A stretch of DNA of 64,000 bases. Origin: Modestobacter sp. L9-4 (GTDB taxonomy: Bacteria; Actinomycetota; Actinomycetes; Mycobacteriales; Geodermatophilaceae). Below, one piece after another: positions 34,950 to 44,432 of the stretch (the first letter of the stretch is position 1; each line of letters begins with the position of its first letter). The stretch spans positions 310,001 through 374,000 of the forward strand of contig NZ_CP077800.1 of NCBI RefSeq assembly GCF_019112525.1, in the 5' to 3' direction. The notes beneath the pieces are model-generated. The model made no database searches, was not told the origin of the DNA, and saw nothing but the letters and a program-made list of their open reading frames with translations. A program made the position numbers and the translations under genes.

Positions 34950-35701
34950 AGCGGGTCGAGCAGGCGCTGCAGGAACTGCCGGGTGCGGGCCTCGCGCGGC
35001 TCGACGAGGACCTCCGACGGCGGGCCCTGCTCGACGACGACGCCGCCGTCGAGGAACAGCACCTGGTCGGCGACCTGGCGGGCGAAGCGCATCTCGTGGG
35101 TGACCACGACCATCGTCCAGCCCTCGGCGGCCAGGGACTGCATCACCCGCAGCACCTCACCGACCAGCTCCGGGTCCAGGGCGCTGGTGGGCTCGTCGAA
35201 CAGCACGACCTTGGGCTTGGTGGCCAGCGCGCGGGCGATGCCGACGCGCTGCTGCTGCCCACCGGACAGCTGCACCGGGAAGGAGTCGGCCTTGTCGGCC
35301 AGGCCCACCCGCTCCAACAGCGCCCGGGCCTCCTCCCGCGCCTCGGCCCGCGGCCGGCCCTGGGCGAACACCGGGCCCGAGGTCACGTTGTCCAGCACGG
35401 ACAGGTGCGGGAAGAGGTTGTGCGACTGGAAGACCATGCCGCTCTGCCCGCGGAGCCGGGCGATCGCGCGGGCGTCGGGCCGGGAGCCGCAGTCCAGCTG
35501 GATGTCGCCGATGCGGACCGTGCCGGACTCCGGCATCTCCAGCCCGTTGAGGCTGCGCAGCACCGTCGTCTTGCCCGAGCCCGACGGCCCGATCAGGCAG
35601 GTGACCGAACCCGACGGGACGGCGACGTCGATCCCGCGCAGCACCCGGTTGTCCCCGAAGGACTTCACCAGCCCCCGGGCCTCCAGCAGCGGCGCGGTCA
35701 T
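34946..35701 (-). CDS. polar amino acid ABC transporter ATP-binding protein
   Basis: 251 residues. Walker [11 protein letters not shown]-loop [17 protein letters not shown], signature [15 protein letters not shown], Walker [15 protein letters not shown] and H-loop VVVTHEM are all present. Closest pattern is the GlnQ/TcyN group. ATG overlaps the permease stop (ATGA). Third gene of a binding protein-permease-ATPase operon importing a polar amino acid, possibly cystine. Confidence 0.93.
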   Translation of the reverse strand: MTAPLLEARGLVKSFGDNRVLRGIDVAVPSGSVTCLIGPSGSGKTTVLRSLNGLEMPESGTVRIGDIQLDCGSRPDARAIARLRGQSGMVFQSHNLFPHLSVLDNVTSGPVFAQGRPRAEAREEARALLERVGLADKADSFPVQLSGGQQQRVGIARALATKPKVVLFDEPTSALDPELVGEVLRVMQSLAAEGWTMVVVTHEMRFARQVADQVLFLDGGVVVEQGPPSEVLVEPREARTRQFLQRLLDPL

Positions 35702-36366
35702 ACGGCCACGTGCCGGGACAGCTTGGTCTCCAGCCGGGTCTGACCGAAGGACAGCACGAGACACACCACCCAGTAGTAGACGGCGGCGACGCCGTAGAGC
35801 GTGAAGAACGCGAAGCTCGGGGCGGCGATCTCCTGGGCCTTGCGCAGCAGCTCGGTCACCAGGATCACCGACACCAGCGAGGTGTCCTTCACCAGCGAGA
35901 TCAGCGTGTTGCTCAGCGACGGGACGGCGATGCGGGCCGCCTGCGGGAGCACCACCCGGCGCAGCGTCGTGACCCGGCCCATGCCGACGGTCATCGCCGC
36001 CTCCCACTGCCCGCGCGGCACGGCGAGGATCGCCCCGCGCACCGCCTCGGAGGCGTAGGCGCCCACGTTGAGCGACAGCCCGATGATCGCGCTGGGCCAC
36101 GGGTCGATCGTGAGGCCGAGCGAGGGCAGGCCGAAGAAGATGATGAACAGCTGGAGCAGCAGCGGGGTGCCGCGGATGACCGAGACGTAGGCCCGGGCCG
36201 GCGCGGAGACCAGCCAGTTGCCCGACAGCCGCATCAGCGCGACCAGCACGGCGATGACCAGCCCGAGGAGGAAGGTGGCCGCCGTCAGCGGCAGCGTGCC
36301 CTTGACCAGCCCCCCGAAGAGGGGGCCGAGGCTGCTGCGGACCAGGTCCCAGTCGATCGCGCTCAC
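35698..36366 (-). CDS. polar amino acid ABC transporter permease
   Basis: 222 residues, HisM/GlnP family with about five helices. The EAA loop reads [34 protein letters not shown], and the early block [22 protein letters not shown] is diagnostic. GTG start overlaps the binding protein stop (GTGA) and the gene end overlaps the ATPase start. A single permease gene implies a homodimeric channel. Confidence 0.93.
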   Translation of the reverse strand: MSAIDWDLVRSSLGPLFGGLVKGTLPLTAATFLLGLVIAVLVALMRLSGNWLVSAPARAYVSVIRGTPLLLQLFIIFFGLPSLGLTIDPWPSAIIGLSLNVGAYASEAVRGAILAVPRGQWEAAMTVGMGRVTTLRRVVLPQAARIAVPSLSNTLISLVKDTSLVSVILVTELLRKAQEIAAPSFAFFTLYGVAAVYYWVVCLVLSFGQTRLETKLSRHVAV

Positions 36367-37160
36367 TCCTGGCTGACGTCCTCGCCGAAGTACTTCTCCG
36401 AGATCTGGGTCAGCGTGCCGTCGGTGCGCAGCTGGTCGAGGGCACCGTTGACCTTGGTCTGCAGGTCGGCCTCGTCCTTGCGCATGAGCAGCGCCGACTG
36501 GCTGTCGTCGTCGAGCTCGGCGGCGACCTTCACGCCCTGGTCACCGGTGGTCTTCTGGTACTCCAGGAAGGCCAGGCTGTCGTTGACGGTGACGTCGACG
36601 CGGGACTGCTTGAGCAGCGTGATCGCCTGGGTGAAGCCCTCGACGGCCTCGATCTTCGCACCGGCGCCGGTGGCGATCTCGGCGAAGTTGCTGGTGGTCG
36701 ACTGCGCGCTGGTCTTGCCCGCGATGTCGGCCAGCGAGCTGACGCTGGTGTCGTCGGCGCGGGTGATGACCACGCCGTTGGAGTAGGTGTACGGGGTGGA
36801 GAACAGGTACTTCGCCTGGCGGTCGGGGTTGACACCGATCTGGTTGGCGATCATGTCGAACCGCTTGGCCTCCAGGCCGGCGAAGATCCCGTCGAACTGC
36901 GTCTCCTCGAACTCCACCTTCATGCCGAGCTTGTCGCCGACTGCCTGGGCGACCTCGACGTCGTAGCCGGTGAGCTCGTTGCCGTTGGCCGGGTCGTGGA
37001 AGGAGAAGGGGGCGTAGGTGCCCTCGGTCGCGACGCGGATCGTGCCGCCCGAGCTGCTGCCGCTGGCGCTCCCGGCGGCGTCGTCGGAGTCGCCGCCGCC
37101 GCAGGAGGTCAGCAGCAGAGCGGTGGCGAGGGCGGCGGTCAGGGTCAGGCGGGTGCGCAC
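36363..37160 (-). CDS. amino acid ABC transporter substrate-binding lipoprotein
   Basis: 265 residues. Lipoprotein signal peptide ending LLLTSC, a Gly/Ser linker, then a family 3 solute-binding domain ([72 protein letters not shown]). The wording around GTYAPFSFH and KRFDMIANQ is closest to cystine-binding TcyJ/FliY-type proteins, so cystine is my best guess. GTG at 37160. First gene of the operon. Confidence 0.9.
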   Translation of the reverse strand: MRTRLTLTAALATALLLTSCGGGDSDDAAGSASGSSSGGTIRVATEGTYAPFSFHDPANGNELTGYDVEVAQAVGDKLGMKVEFEETQFDGIFAGLEAKRFDMIANQIGVNPDRQAKYLFSTPYTYSNGVVITRADDTSVSSLADIAGKTSAQSTTSNFAEIATGAGAKIEAVEGFTQAITLLKQSRVDVTVNDSLAFLEYQKTTGDQGVKVAAELDDDSQSALLMRKDEADLQTKVNGALDQLRTDGTLTQISEKYFGEDVSQE

Positions 37161-37521
37161 GGTGATCTCCGGGTTTAGGGGGTCAGGGCAGTCGACGTCC
37201 GGCAGGTGGGTGCTCCTGCCGTCAGGGGGAACCGCTCCCACGCCGGAGCATTCCGCCGCGTGGCCAGTCCCACAACTCGATCGACCTGGTGCAGTATCGC
37301 CGACGGCGGTGCCCGCACCCGCCGCGCCCGGTCCGGCGGCCGGTCGCGAGGAGCACTCCGCCGGCCCTGCGCGGTCGCGCGGCCGCCGGACCGTCGCGGC
37401 CGCGTGACGACGACCGCCCGCCCGCCACGGCTGGGTGGTCGCACGGAGGCTCAGGTCTGCAGGTCTCCCCAGCGTCGGTCCCACGCCCGGGACGCCGCTC
37501 ACCGGTCAGGGACCGGTGTGG
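37161..37521. other. intergenic region upstream of the amino acid transporter
   Basis: 361 bases with no convincing gene. It should hold the transporter promoter. A small hairpin CGGCAGG (37200-37206) / CCTGCCG (37215-37221) lies 40 bp upstream of the binding protein start. I looked for a SAM-type riboswitch and did not find its conserved core. Confidence 0.45.
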
Positions 37522-39345
37522 TCAGCCGATCGGCTGTACGCGAGCACGCGACGGGCCCACCGCGTCCTCCCGGCCGCGCGCGGGGACCAGCGCCAGCGAG
37601 GGGTGCAGTCCGGCGCGCTCACCGGAGGGCCCGTCGGTGACGAGGGCCAGTGGCAGGTTCTCCGGTGCCGACGGCCGGGCGAGCAGGTAGCCGCACGCCG
37701 AGTCCGCCCCCAGGGCGCTGAGCGCGGTGAGCTGCGACAGGGTCTCGACGCCCTCGGCGACGACGTGCGCGTCGATGGCTCGCGCCAGGGTCACGATGCC
37801 GGCCACCAGGGCGTCCCCCCGCGTCGTCCCCAGCTGCTGCACGAAGGACCTGTCGATCTTGAGGACGTCGACCGGGAAGTCCGTCAGGCGGGCCAGCGAG
37901 CTGTAGCCGGTCCCGAAGTCGTCGATGGCGATGGCCACCCCCATGTCGTGCACCCGTCCCAGCACCTCCCCGGCGCGCGACCAGTCGGCGAGCGCGGACT
38001 CGGTCACCTCGATGCCGAGGCGGTCGGCCGGCAGCCCGGCACGGTCCAGCTGTGCTGCGAGCCGGGCGGGGAACTCACGGTCGACGAGCTGCTGCGGGGC
38101 GACGTTGACCCACACCCGCAACTCCGGCAGGTGCGTCCACCGGCGGGCCTCCTCCACGGCGCGGGCCAGGACCAGCTCGCCGATGCGGTGGACCAGACCG
38201 GTCTCCTCGGCGACGGGGATGAACTCCGCCGGCCCGACGAGACCGCGGACCGGGTGCCGCCAGCGGACCAGCGCTTCCACGTGGCAGACCCGCTCCACCC
38301 GGAGGTCGAAGGCGGGCTGGTACTCCACGAACAGCTCGTCGCGGTCCAGGGCCAGCCGGAGGTCGCGCTCGAGCTCGACCCGGTGGACGGACTCGCGGTG
38401 CATCTGCTCGTCGAACCACACCACGCGCTCCCGGCCGGTGTCCTTGGCGCGGTGCAGTGCCGCGTCGGCCGCCCGGAGCAGGACGTCGAGATCGGCCCGT
38501 CCGGTCGCGGTGGCCAGGCCGACGCTCGTGGTGACCAGGAGCCGCGCGCCGACGTCGACCGGCTGCCGGCTCGCCTCGACGACCTGCTCGGCGAACCTGC
38601 CGCCCTCGGCCGCGGAGCGGTCGACCAGGACGACGACGAAGCCGTCGCCCCCGAAACGGGCCACGGCGTCGGCCGGACCCACCAGCGCCTCCAGCCGTCG
38701 CGCGAACTCCTGCAGGACCCGGTCCCCGACCGCGTGCCCCAGGCTGTCGTTGACCAGCTTGAACCGGTCCAGGTCGAGGAAGGCGACGGTCAGCGGTGCC
38801 TCCGGCCGGCCGTCGAGCAGCCGGCCGACCTCGTGCAGCAGACCGGAGCGGCTCAACAGGCCGGTCAGCTCGTCGTGCCGGGCCTGGTGGACGAGGTCCC
38901 GCTGAGCGACCTCCGCAGCCTCGCGCGCCGCCCGCTCGGCGGTCAGCAGTCGCTCCCGTTCCCGCTCGACGGCCCGCCGCCCGGAGATGTCCCGGAAGTA
39001 GATCGCGATGCCGCCTCGGCTCAGGGCGTGCACCCGCGCCTCGCACCACAGGGCCGCTCTGCCGTACTCCGCCTCGATGACGGCGGTCTCCCCGGTGGCC
39101 GCGACCTGCCGGTAGGTCTCCTCGAAGACGGTGCCCAGCAGCTCCGGGAACCGGAGCCAGATGTCCTTGCCCACGACCTCGTCCCGCGCGACGCCCAACC
39201 GGACCTCGGCCTGCGCGTTGATGTAGGTCATCCGCCAGTCGGCACCGACGCCGATGTACATGTCGCTCATGGACTCGAGGCTGTCGACGAGCTCGGCGGC
39301 CGTCCGGCCGGTCACCCGGGCTGCTCGCCCCTCGTCGTCGCTCAT
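37522..39345 (-). CDS. PAS-GGDEF-EAL protein with degenerate GGDEF motif
   Basis: 607 residues. PAS domain (about 15-135: ELVDSLESMSDMYIGVGADWRMTYINAQAEVRLGV), short coiled coil, GGDEF domain (about 165-320) and EAL domain (about 335-580). The active-site loop reads RFGGDGFVVV instead of GGDEF, so cyclase activity is doubtful. The EAL half keeps VEALVRW, NVAPQQL, EVTES, IDDFGTGYSSLARL, LKIDRSFV and VVAEGVET, but the usual QGY is CGYLLARP, replacing a conserved Gln. It may be a weak phosphodiesterase or a c-di-GMP-binding sensor. ATG at 39345. Confidence 0.88.
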   Translation of the reverse strand: MSDDEGRAARVTGRTAAELVDSLESMSDMYIGVGADWRMTYINAQAEVRLGVARDEVVGKDIWLRFPELLGTVFEETYRQVAATGETAVIEAEYGRAALWCEARVHALSRGGIAIYFRDISGRRAVERERERLLTAERAAREAAEVAQRDLVHQARHDELTGLLSRSGLLHEVGRLLDGRPEAPLTVAFLDLDRFKLVNDSLGHAVGDRVLQEFARRLEALVGPADAVARFGGDGFVVVLVDRSAAEGGRFAEQVVEASRQPVDVGARLLVTTSVGLATATGRADLDVLLRAADAALHRAKDTGRERVVWFDEQMHRESVHRVELERDLRLALDRDELFVEYQPAFDLRVERVCHVEALVRWRHPVRGLVGPAEFIPVAEETGLVHRIGELVLARAVEEARRWTHLPELRVWVNVAPQQLVDREFPARLAAQLDRAGLPADRLGIEVTESALADWSRAGEVLGRVHDMGVAIAIDDFGTGYSSLARLTDFPVDVLKIDRSFVQQLGTTRGDALVAGIVTLARAIDAHVVAEGVETLSQLTALSALGADSACGYLLARPSAPENLPLALVTDGPSGERAGLHPSLALVPARGREDAVGPSRARVQPIG

Positions 39346-39708
39346 CGCGGGGCAGGAGACGTGCTGGCGGTCACCTCGCGGGAAGGTACTCGGGACCAGT
39401 TCGGCCGGCAGGGTGGCGCCGGGGACCGGGGACGCTGACTGATCGACGATCACGAGCCTGCATCGGCCGGCCGTCGGTTCCGCTTGACCCGGTTCCGCAC
39501 TTCGGGTGAGCCGGACGGGCCGCCGTGGTCCGGCCCACTCCGTCGCCGAGCGCGGAGCACCTGCTCCGGCGCCGCCGCCAGCACCGCGGCGACCGCCCGA
39601 CCGCCCGACCGGCGACCGGGGCCCACTGCCCCGGCGGGTCAGGACCGGAGCCGCCGGGGCGGTGGTCACCAGCCACGCCGCGGCGACCCAGGGGCCGGCG
39701 ACGACCAC

Positions 39709-39909
39709 GAGGAGCTCCCGCTCGCGACGCTGCTCAACGGCGCCGACGCCGCCGTGGCCCGCGCCGTCGGGCCGGCGGTCGGTGGGCTGCTGGTCGCCGC
39801 GGCCGGTCCGGCCGCCGCGTTCGCGCTGGACTCCGCGTCCTCCCTGGGCGTCCTCGCCGTCCTGTACCGCTGGCCGCGACCGGTCGCCGAGCGGCGACCA
39901 CACCGCGCC
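39709..39909 (+). pseudogene. remnant of an MFS_3 transporter
   Basis: About 67 codons read EELPLATLLNGADAAVARAVGPAVGGLLVAAAGPAAAFALDSASSLGVLAVLYRWPRP, which closely resembles the middle of EntS-like MFS exporters (LNGA..N.ARAVGPALGG, AAFALNAVSFLGV). Neither a start nor the other eleven helices are present on either side. The surrounding 39346-40053 region holds no other gene I can support. Most simply the leftover of a deleted transporter; chance similarity in GC-rich DNA is possible. Confidence 0.5.
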
Positions 39910-40053
39910 CGGCTCGGGGTCCGAGCCGGGCGAGGGCCGGGTCCAGCCGGACGCCGACGGAGGTGTGGACCCCTCGGCCAGCATCGAACCGCACGACGAG
40001 GGGCTCGTCTGACCACCGCGGCCCGCAGCTCGCCGCTGCGGGCCGCGCCGGTC

Positions 40054-40902
40054 CTACAGCACGTCCAGCGGCACCTTGCCCGACGGCGGGGGGAAGACCC
40101 GGTCGAGCTCGTCCAGCTCCGCCTGGCTGAAGCCGATCCCCAGCGCCGCGTGGACCTCGACGACGTGCGCGCGGGTCGATGCCTTGGCGACGGCGAACAC
40201 GTCGGGCAGCCGCAGCACCCACGCGATGGCCAGCTGGGCCGGGCTGACCCCCTTCTGCGCGGCCAGGTCGCGGACGGCCGGGTGTCGGAGGAGCCGGCCG
40301 TGGTCGACGGGTGAGTACGCCATCACCGGCATGCGCCGGTCGCGGCACCAGGGCACCAGGTCGTACTCGGGCCCGCGCCGGGCGAGGTTGTAGAGCACCT
40401 GGTCGGTCTGGATCCCGGTGCCGCCGGGACGCCCGACCAGCTCCTCCAGGTCGGCGACGTCGAGGTTGCTCACGCCCCAGGCCCGGATCAGCCCGCGCGA
40501 GACCAACGACTCGAAGGCGGCGACGGTCTCCTCGAGCGGGACCCGGCCGCGCCAGTGCAGCAGGTACAGGTCCAGCTGGTCGGTGCCCAGCCGGCGCAGG
40601 CTCCGCTCGCAGGCGTCCACCGTGCCCTGACGCGTGGCGTGGTGCGGCAGCACCTTGCTGACCAGGAAGACGTCGTCCCGCCGGCCGGCGATCGCCCGGC
40701 CGACCAGCTCCTCCGCGGCGCCGTCGCCGTACATCTCGGCGGTGTCGACGAGGGTCAGGCCCAGGTCGATCCCGGCACGCAGGGCGTCCAGCTGGACGTC
40801 GAGGCGGCCGGGGTCCTCACCCAGGTACCAGGTGCCCAGCCCGAGGGCCGGGGCGACGGTGCCGTCGGGCAGGGTCACGGTGCGCATCGCGGACGCGGTC
40901 AT
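40054..40902 (-). CDS. aldo/keto reductase
   Basis: 282 residues of the AKR fold (NADPH-dependent carbonyl reduction). Catalytic Asp and Tyr in LVDTAEMYGDG, Lys in FLVSKVLP, His in LYLLHWRG, and the nicotinamide loop WGVSNLDVADLEEL; the C-terminal cofactor region is FAVAKASTRAHVVE. ATG at 40902 has a GAGGAGGAG site. Downstream of the formaldehyde-dehydrogenase-like operon but separated from it by an 18-bp hairpin, so probably independently transcribed. Confidence 0.92.
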   Translation of the reverse strand: MTASAMRTVTLPDGTVAPALGLGTWYLGEDPGRLDVQLDALRAGIDLGLTLVDTAEMYGDGAAEELVGRAIAGRRDDVFLVSKVLPHHATRQGTVDACERSLRRLGTDQLDLYLLHWRGRVPLEETVAAFESLVSRGLIRAWGVSNLDVADLEELVGRPGGTGIQTDQVLYNLARRGPEYDLVPWCRDRRMPVMAYSPVDHGRLLRHPAVRDLAAQKGVSPAQLAIAWVLRLPDVFAVAKASTRAHVVEVHAALGIGFSQAELDELDRVFPPPSGKVPLDVL

Positions 40903-40939
40903 GCAGGTCTCCTCCTCGGGCGGTCCGGACTCCGTCCTG

Positions 40940-40984
40940 CTCCCCCGGGGCCACCCCACGTCGCGCGGGGTGGCCCCGGGGGAG
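40940..40984 (-). terminator. 18-bp perfect hairpin, terminator
   Basis: Arms at 40940-40957 and 40967-40984 are exact inverted repeats (CTCCCCCGGGGCCACCCC and its complement) with a 9-nt loop. It begins 16 bp beyond the stop of the minus-strand gene at 41000, a clear operon end. Confidence 0.75.
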
Positions 40985-40999
40985 GCCGGGGTCACCGGC

Positions 41000-41602
41000 T
41001 CAGTGCACGGACCCGTGCCCGTTCGACCCCACGCGCGCCAGCATCCTCGCCGTGCCGCGGGCGCCGGTGTAGACGACCGCGGCGGCGGCGATCCACGGGC
41101 CACCGACGATCACCGGGTCCATCCACTGGTGCTCCACGTCGGTCCGGTGCTGACCGAAGCGCGACGAGATGCCGTGGTGGGTGAACTCCGCCTTGACCCC
41201 GGTCTCGGTGATCGGGTTGTCCGGGCGCAGCGTGAGGAAGGACGTCAGGTGGTGCACCCACGCGTCCACCCGGTCGGCGGCGATGAGCAGCAGCCAGTGC
41301 GCCGTGCGGCCCTCGCTGTAACGGTAGGCGTGGCGGCGGATGGCACCGGGCACGCCCGAGGGCGGCTGGGCGGTGCCGAAGACCGGCGTGAGCATCCCGT
41401 GCTCCGGCGAGCGTTCCCGCGGGTACTTCTCCGGCTGCCGCTCCGGGAACTCCCAGTGCGCTCCGGTGAAGTCCTCCTGGAACTGCAGCTTCGGCACCGA
41501 CGGCCGGTCCGCGGGATCGAGGTCGACGCCCCAGCCGGGGATGCGCGCGCGCAGCTCCTCGGGCGACTCGGCGAGCGGCGGCTTGTGCGGTGTGTAGGCC
41601 AT
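41000..41602 (-). CDS. conserved hypothetical partner of formaldehyde dehydrogenase-like gene
   Basis: 200 residues. The opening MAYTPHKPPLAESPEELRARIPGWGVDLDPADRPSVPKLQF, then GAHWEFPERQPEKYPRERSPEHGMLTPVFGTAQPP, is a conserved pattern I recognise from proteins encoded beside zinc-dependent formaldehyde/alcohol dehydrogenases. Towards the C-terminus a single hydrophobic helix (VIVGGPWIAAAAVVYTGARGTARML) suggests membrane anchoring. Function unknown. It lies 16 bp after the dehydrogenase gene and is in its operon. Confidence 0.72.
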   Translation of the reverse strand: MAYTPHKPPLAESPEELRARIPGWGVDLDPADRPSVPKLQFQEDFTGAHWEFPERQPEKYPRERSPEHGMLTPVFGTAQPPSGVPGAIRRHAYRYSEGRTAHWLLLIAADRVDAWVHHLTSFLTLRPDNPITETGVKAEFTHHGISSRFGQHRTDVEHQWMDPVIVGGPWIAAAAVVYTGARGTARMLARVGSNGHGSVH

Positions 41603-41618
41603 CGGGGTCTCCTGTCGC

Positions 41619-42767
41619 TCACGCCGCGGTCGGGACGACGAGGGGCTTGATGATCCCGTCGAGCTTGGCCGAGAAGATGTGGTAGCCCTCGGCGATGTGC
41701 TCGAGCGGGATGCGGTGGGTGACCAGCTCACTGGGCTTGAGGTGGCCGTTGCGCACGTGCTCGAACAGCCGCGGCCACTGCCGCTTGACCGGGCACTGGT
41801 TGGTGTGGATGGTCAGCCCCTTGTTCATCGCGTCGCCGAACTTGACGGCACTGAACAGCGGGCCGTAGGCGCCCATCACCGAGATGGTCGCGCCCTTGCG
41901 GACGGAGTCGATCGCCCAGTTGAGTGCCACCGGGGAGCCGCCCTGCAGCTTGAGCTTGGCCGAGGTGACGTGCTGGAGGACGTTGCCGTCGGCCTCCGCA
42001 CCCACGGCGTCGATGGCGACGTCGGCGCCGAGCCAGTCGGTCTGCTTCTTCATCTCCAGGACGATGTCGCCGTACTCGGTGAAGTTGAAGGTCTCGGCGT
42101 GGGCGAAGGTGCGGGCCTTGGCCAGCCGGTGTTCCAGGTGGTCGATGACGATGACCCGGCCGGCCCCCATCAGCCAGGCCGACTTCGCGGCCACGAGGCC
42201 CACCGGCCCGGCGCCGAACACGATCACGACGTCGCCCTGGACGATGTCGCCGAGTTGCGCGCCGAAGTAGCCGGTCGCCGTGGCATCGGTGAGCAGGACC
42301 GCGTCCTCGTCGTCCATCCAGTCCGGGATCTTCGACGGGCCGACGTCGGCGAAGGGCACCCGGACGAACTCGGCCTGGCCGCCGTCGTAGCCGCCGGTGG
42401 TGTGCGAGTAGCCGTAGATCCCGCCGACCGCGGTCGCGTTGGGGTTCACGTTGTGGCAGTTGCTGTAGAGCCCGCGGGCGCAGTACCAGCAGGTGCCGCA
42501 GAAGATGTTGAACGGCACCATCACCCGGTCGCCGACAGCCAGGTTCCGGACCGAGGAACCGACCTCGTCCACCACGCCGATGAACTCGTGGCCGAAGGTG
42601 TGACCGATCCGGGTGTCCGGCATCATCCCGTGGTAGAGGTGCAGGTCGGAGCCGCAGATGGCGGCCAGCTGGACCCGCACGATGGCGTCGTTGGGGTGCT
42701 CGATCGACGGCCGTGCCTTCTCCTGCACCCTGACCTTGTAGGGCCCTCGGTAGGTCATCGCGCGCAC
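41619..42767 (-). CDS. zinc-dependent alcohol/formaldehyde dehydrogenase-like protein
   Basis: 382 residues, medium-chain dehydrogenase family. Catalytic zinc residues in AAICGSDLHLYHG and GHEFIG; structural zinc cysteines CGTCWYCARGLYSNC; cofactor motif VIVFGAGPVGLVAAKSAWLMGAGRVIVID. The closest pattern is the glutathione-independent formaldehyde dehydrogenase-like group. GTG at 42767 was chosen because AGGAGGTG lies seven bases upstream. First gene of a two-gene operon, divergent from a DUF2254 gene. Confidence 0.9.
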   Translation of the reverse strand: MRAMTYRGPYKVRVQEKARPSIEHPNDAIVRVQLAAICGSDLHLYHGMMPDTRIGHTFGHEFIGVVDEVGSSVRNLAVGDRVMVPFNIFCGTCWYCARGLYSNCHNVNPNATAVGGIYGYSHTTGGYDGGQAEFVRVPFADVGPSKIPDWMDDEDAVLLTDATATGYFGAQLGDIVQGDVVIVFGAGPVGLVAAKSAWLMGAGRVIVIDHLEHRLAKARTFAHAETFNFTEYGDIVLEMKKQTDWLGADVAIDAVGAEADGNVLQHVTSAKLKLQGGSPVALNWAIDSVRKGATISVMGAYGPLFSAVKFGDAMNKGLTIHTNQCPVKRQWPRLFEHVRNGHLKPSELVTHRIPLEHIAEGYHIFSAKLDGIIKPLVVPTAA

Positions 42768-43021
42768 GGGTCCACCTCCTGTGACTGGGGGTCGCGGTCT
42801 CCCGACCACCGCGGAACGCCCACCGATCGGCTGCTCTCACCGGGACCCGGACTCTCCGCCGGCCCCGCGCACCCGTCCATGGGCAGGTCTGCCGATGGTG
42901 CCGGCCACGTCGGCCCGGGACGGTGTGTCCACCCGACGACCACGACCCCGAGCCGACCGGATCCGCGCAGGGCCGGCCCCCACGGGCCGACCGCCGGGCA
43001 CGCACCACGAGAGGACGCCCG

Positions 43022-44392
43022 ATGCGTCTCACCCGCTTCGTGCACGCCGTCCGGAGCAGCCTGTGGCTCGTCCCCCTGCTGTGCGTCCTCGCCGGCGTGC
43101 TGGTCGCCCTCGGGGCGCTGTGGCTGGACCGCCGATCCGACTACACGCTCGTCCCGCAGAGCGTGACGGGGACGCCCAGCGACGCGCAGACCACCCTGTC
43201 GGTCTTCGCCTCCTCGATGGTCTCGCTGACCACCGTCGTGCTGACCCTCACGATGGTGGTGGTGCAGCTGGCCATGGGCCAGTTCTCCCCGCGCATCGTG
43301 GCCGCGCTGCTCTCCGACCGGTTCAGCCAGCTGGCGATCGGCCTGTTCGGTGCGACCTTCGTCGTGGCCGTGCTGACGCTCCGGGAGGTCCGCGGCTCCG
43401 ACACCGGCAGCGTCCCCGGCCTGTCGCTGCTGCTGAGCTACCTGCTGATGGCCGCCAGCCTCGTGACGCTGATCCTCTTCGTGCACCACTCCGGCCAGAG
43501 CATGCGGGCGTCGGGCCTGATCGACCTGGTCGGCGACCGCACCCGCGACCTCATCACGTCCTCCTTCCCCGCGGCGTCGCTGCCGCCGGCCGGCCCGGAC
43601 GGCGACCCCGACGTGGTGCCGGCGCGGGAGCCGGGCAACGTCGTCCGGGTCGACCGCGCCGGTCTGGTGGCCGCCGCGCGCCGCGCCGACTGCGTCCTGG
43701 AACTCGTGCCCGTCGTCGGCGACTTCGTGCCCGGCGGTGCCCCGCTGCTGCGCGTCCACCCCGCCCTCGGGCGCACGACGGACGTCGTGACGGCGGCCGC
43801 GCGGCTGCGGGCGGACGACGTCGCGCGGCTGGTGCTGGTCGGCCCGGAGCGGGTGCACGGGGAGGACGTCTCCTACGGGGTCCGCAAGCTCGTCGACGTG
43901 GCGGAACGGTCGATCGCCCAGCCGTTCGACGACCCGACGACGGCTCTGCAGGCGCTGCACCGGCTGCACGACCTGCTGCGGCAGCTCGCCACGCGCCCGT
44001 TCCCCCCGGGCGAGCACCGGGACACCGACGGCGTGGTCCGGCTGGTCGAGCGCACGCTCTCCTGGGACGGCCACGTGCGGCTGGCCTTCGACGAGATCCG
44101 GCTGGCCGGGGCGGGTTCGCCCCAGGTGTCCCGGCGCCTGTGCGCTGCCCTGCACGACCTCAAGGCGGTCGCCGGGCCCGACCGGCAGGCTCCGCTCGAC
44201 CGCCAGCTGCGGCTGCTGACCGCCGCCGTCCACCGCGCGTACGACGACGAGGAGGACGTAGTTGCCGCGCTCACGCCGGACGCCGAGGGCATCGGGTCCG
44301 GAGCCGACCTGACCACCGCCGTGGTCCTGGACGGGGCCAGGGGCGACGGGGTCCGGGACGCCGCGCGCGCGGGTGGCCGACGCCCGTCATGA
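43022..44392 (+). CDS. DUF2254 family membrane protein
   Basis: 456 residues. Four predicted helices in the first 165 residues (SLWLVPLLCVLAGVLVALGALWL; VVLTLTMVVVQLAMGQFSPRIVAALLSDRFSQLAIGLFGATFVVAVLTL; LSYLLMAASLVTLILFVHHSGQSMRA). A soluble C-terminal part follows with EDVSYGVRKLVDVAERSIAQPFDDPTTALQALHRLHDLLRQLA, the hallmark of DUF2254. Function unknown, with a channel-like N-terminus. Divergent from the dehydrogenase operon with about 250 bp between. Confidence 0.88.
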   Translation: MRLTRFVHAVRSSLWLVPLLCVLAGVLVALGALWLDRRSDYTLVPQSVTGTPSDAQTTLSVFASSMVSLTTVVLTLTMVVVQLAMGQFSPRIVAALLSDRFSQLAIGLFGATFVVAVLTLREVRGSDTGSVPGLSLLLSYLLMAASLVTLILFVHHSGQSMRASGLIDLVGDRTRDLITSSFPAASLPPAGPDGDPDVVPAREPGNVVRVDRAGLVAAARRADCVLELVPVVGDFVPGGAPLLRVHPALGRTTDVVTAAARLRADDVARLVLVGPERVHGEDVSYGVRKLVDVAERSIAQPFDDPTTALQALHRLHDLLRQLATRPFPPGEHRDTDGVVRLVERTLSWDGHVRLAFDEIRLAGAGSPQVSRRLCAALHDLKAVAGPDRQAPLDRQLRLLTAAVHRAYDDEEDVVAALTPDAEGIGSGADLTTAVVLDGARGDGVRDAARAGGRRPS

Positions 44393-44417
44393 CGGGCGCC
44401 CGAGCCCGCCGGGGCTC
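44381..44417 (+). terminator. hairpin pair at the end of the DUF2254 gene
   Basis: An 18-bp perfect palindrome CGCCCGTCATGACGGGCG (44381-44398) spans the TGA stop codon. A second small stem GAGCCC/GGGCTC (44402-44407 / 44412-44417) follows, directly before the GTG of the next gene. Either terminator or operator. Confidence 0.4.
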
Positions 44418-44432
44418 TGAGCGCACACCTCG

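Noticed and set aside
37161-37521. SAM or cysteine-related riboswitch before the amino acid transporter
   Set aside because: Only a small hairpin is present; none of the conserved riboswitch core sequences could be found by eye.
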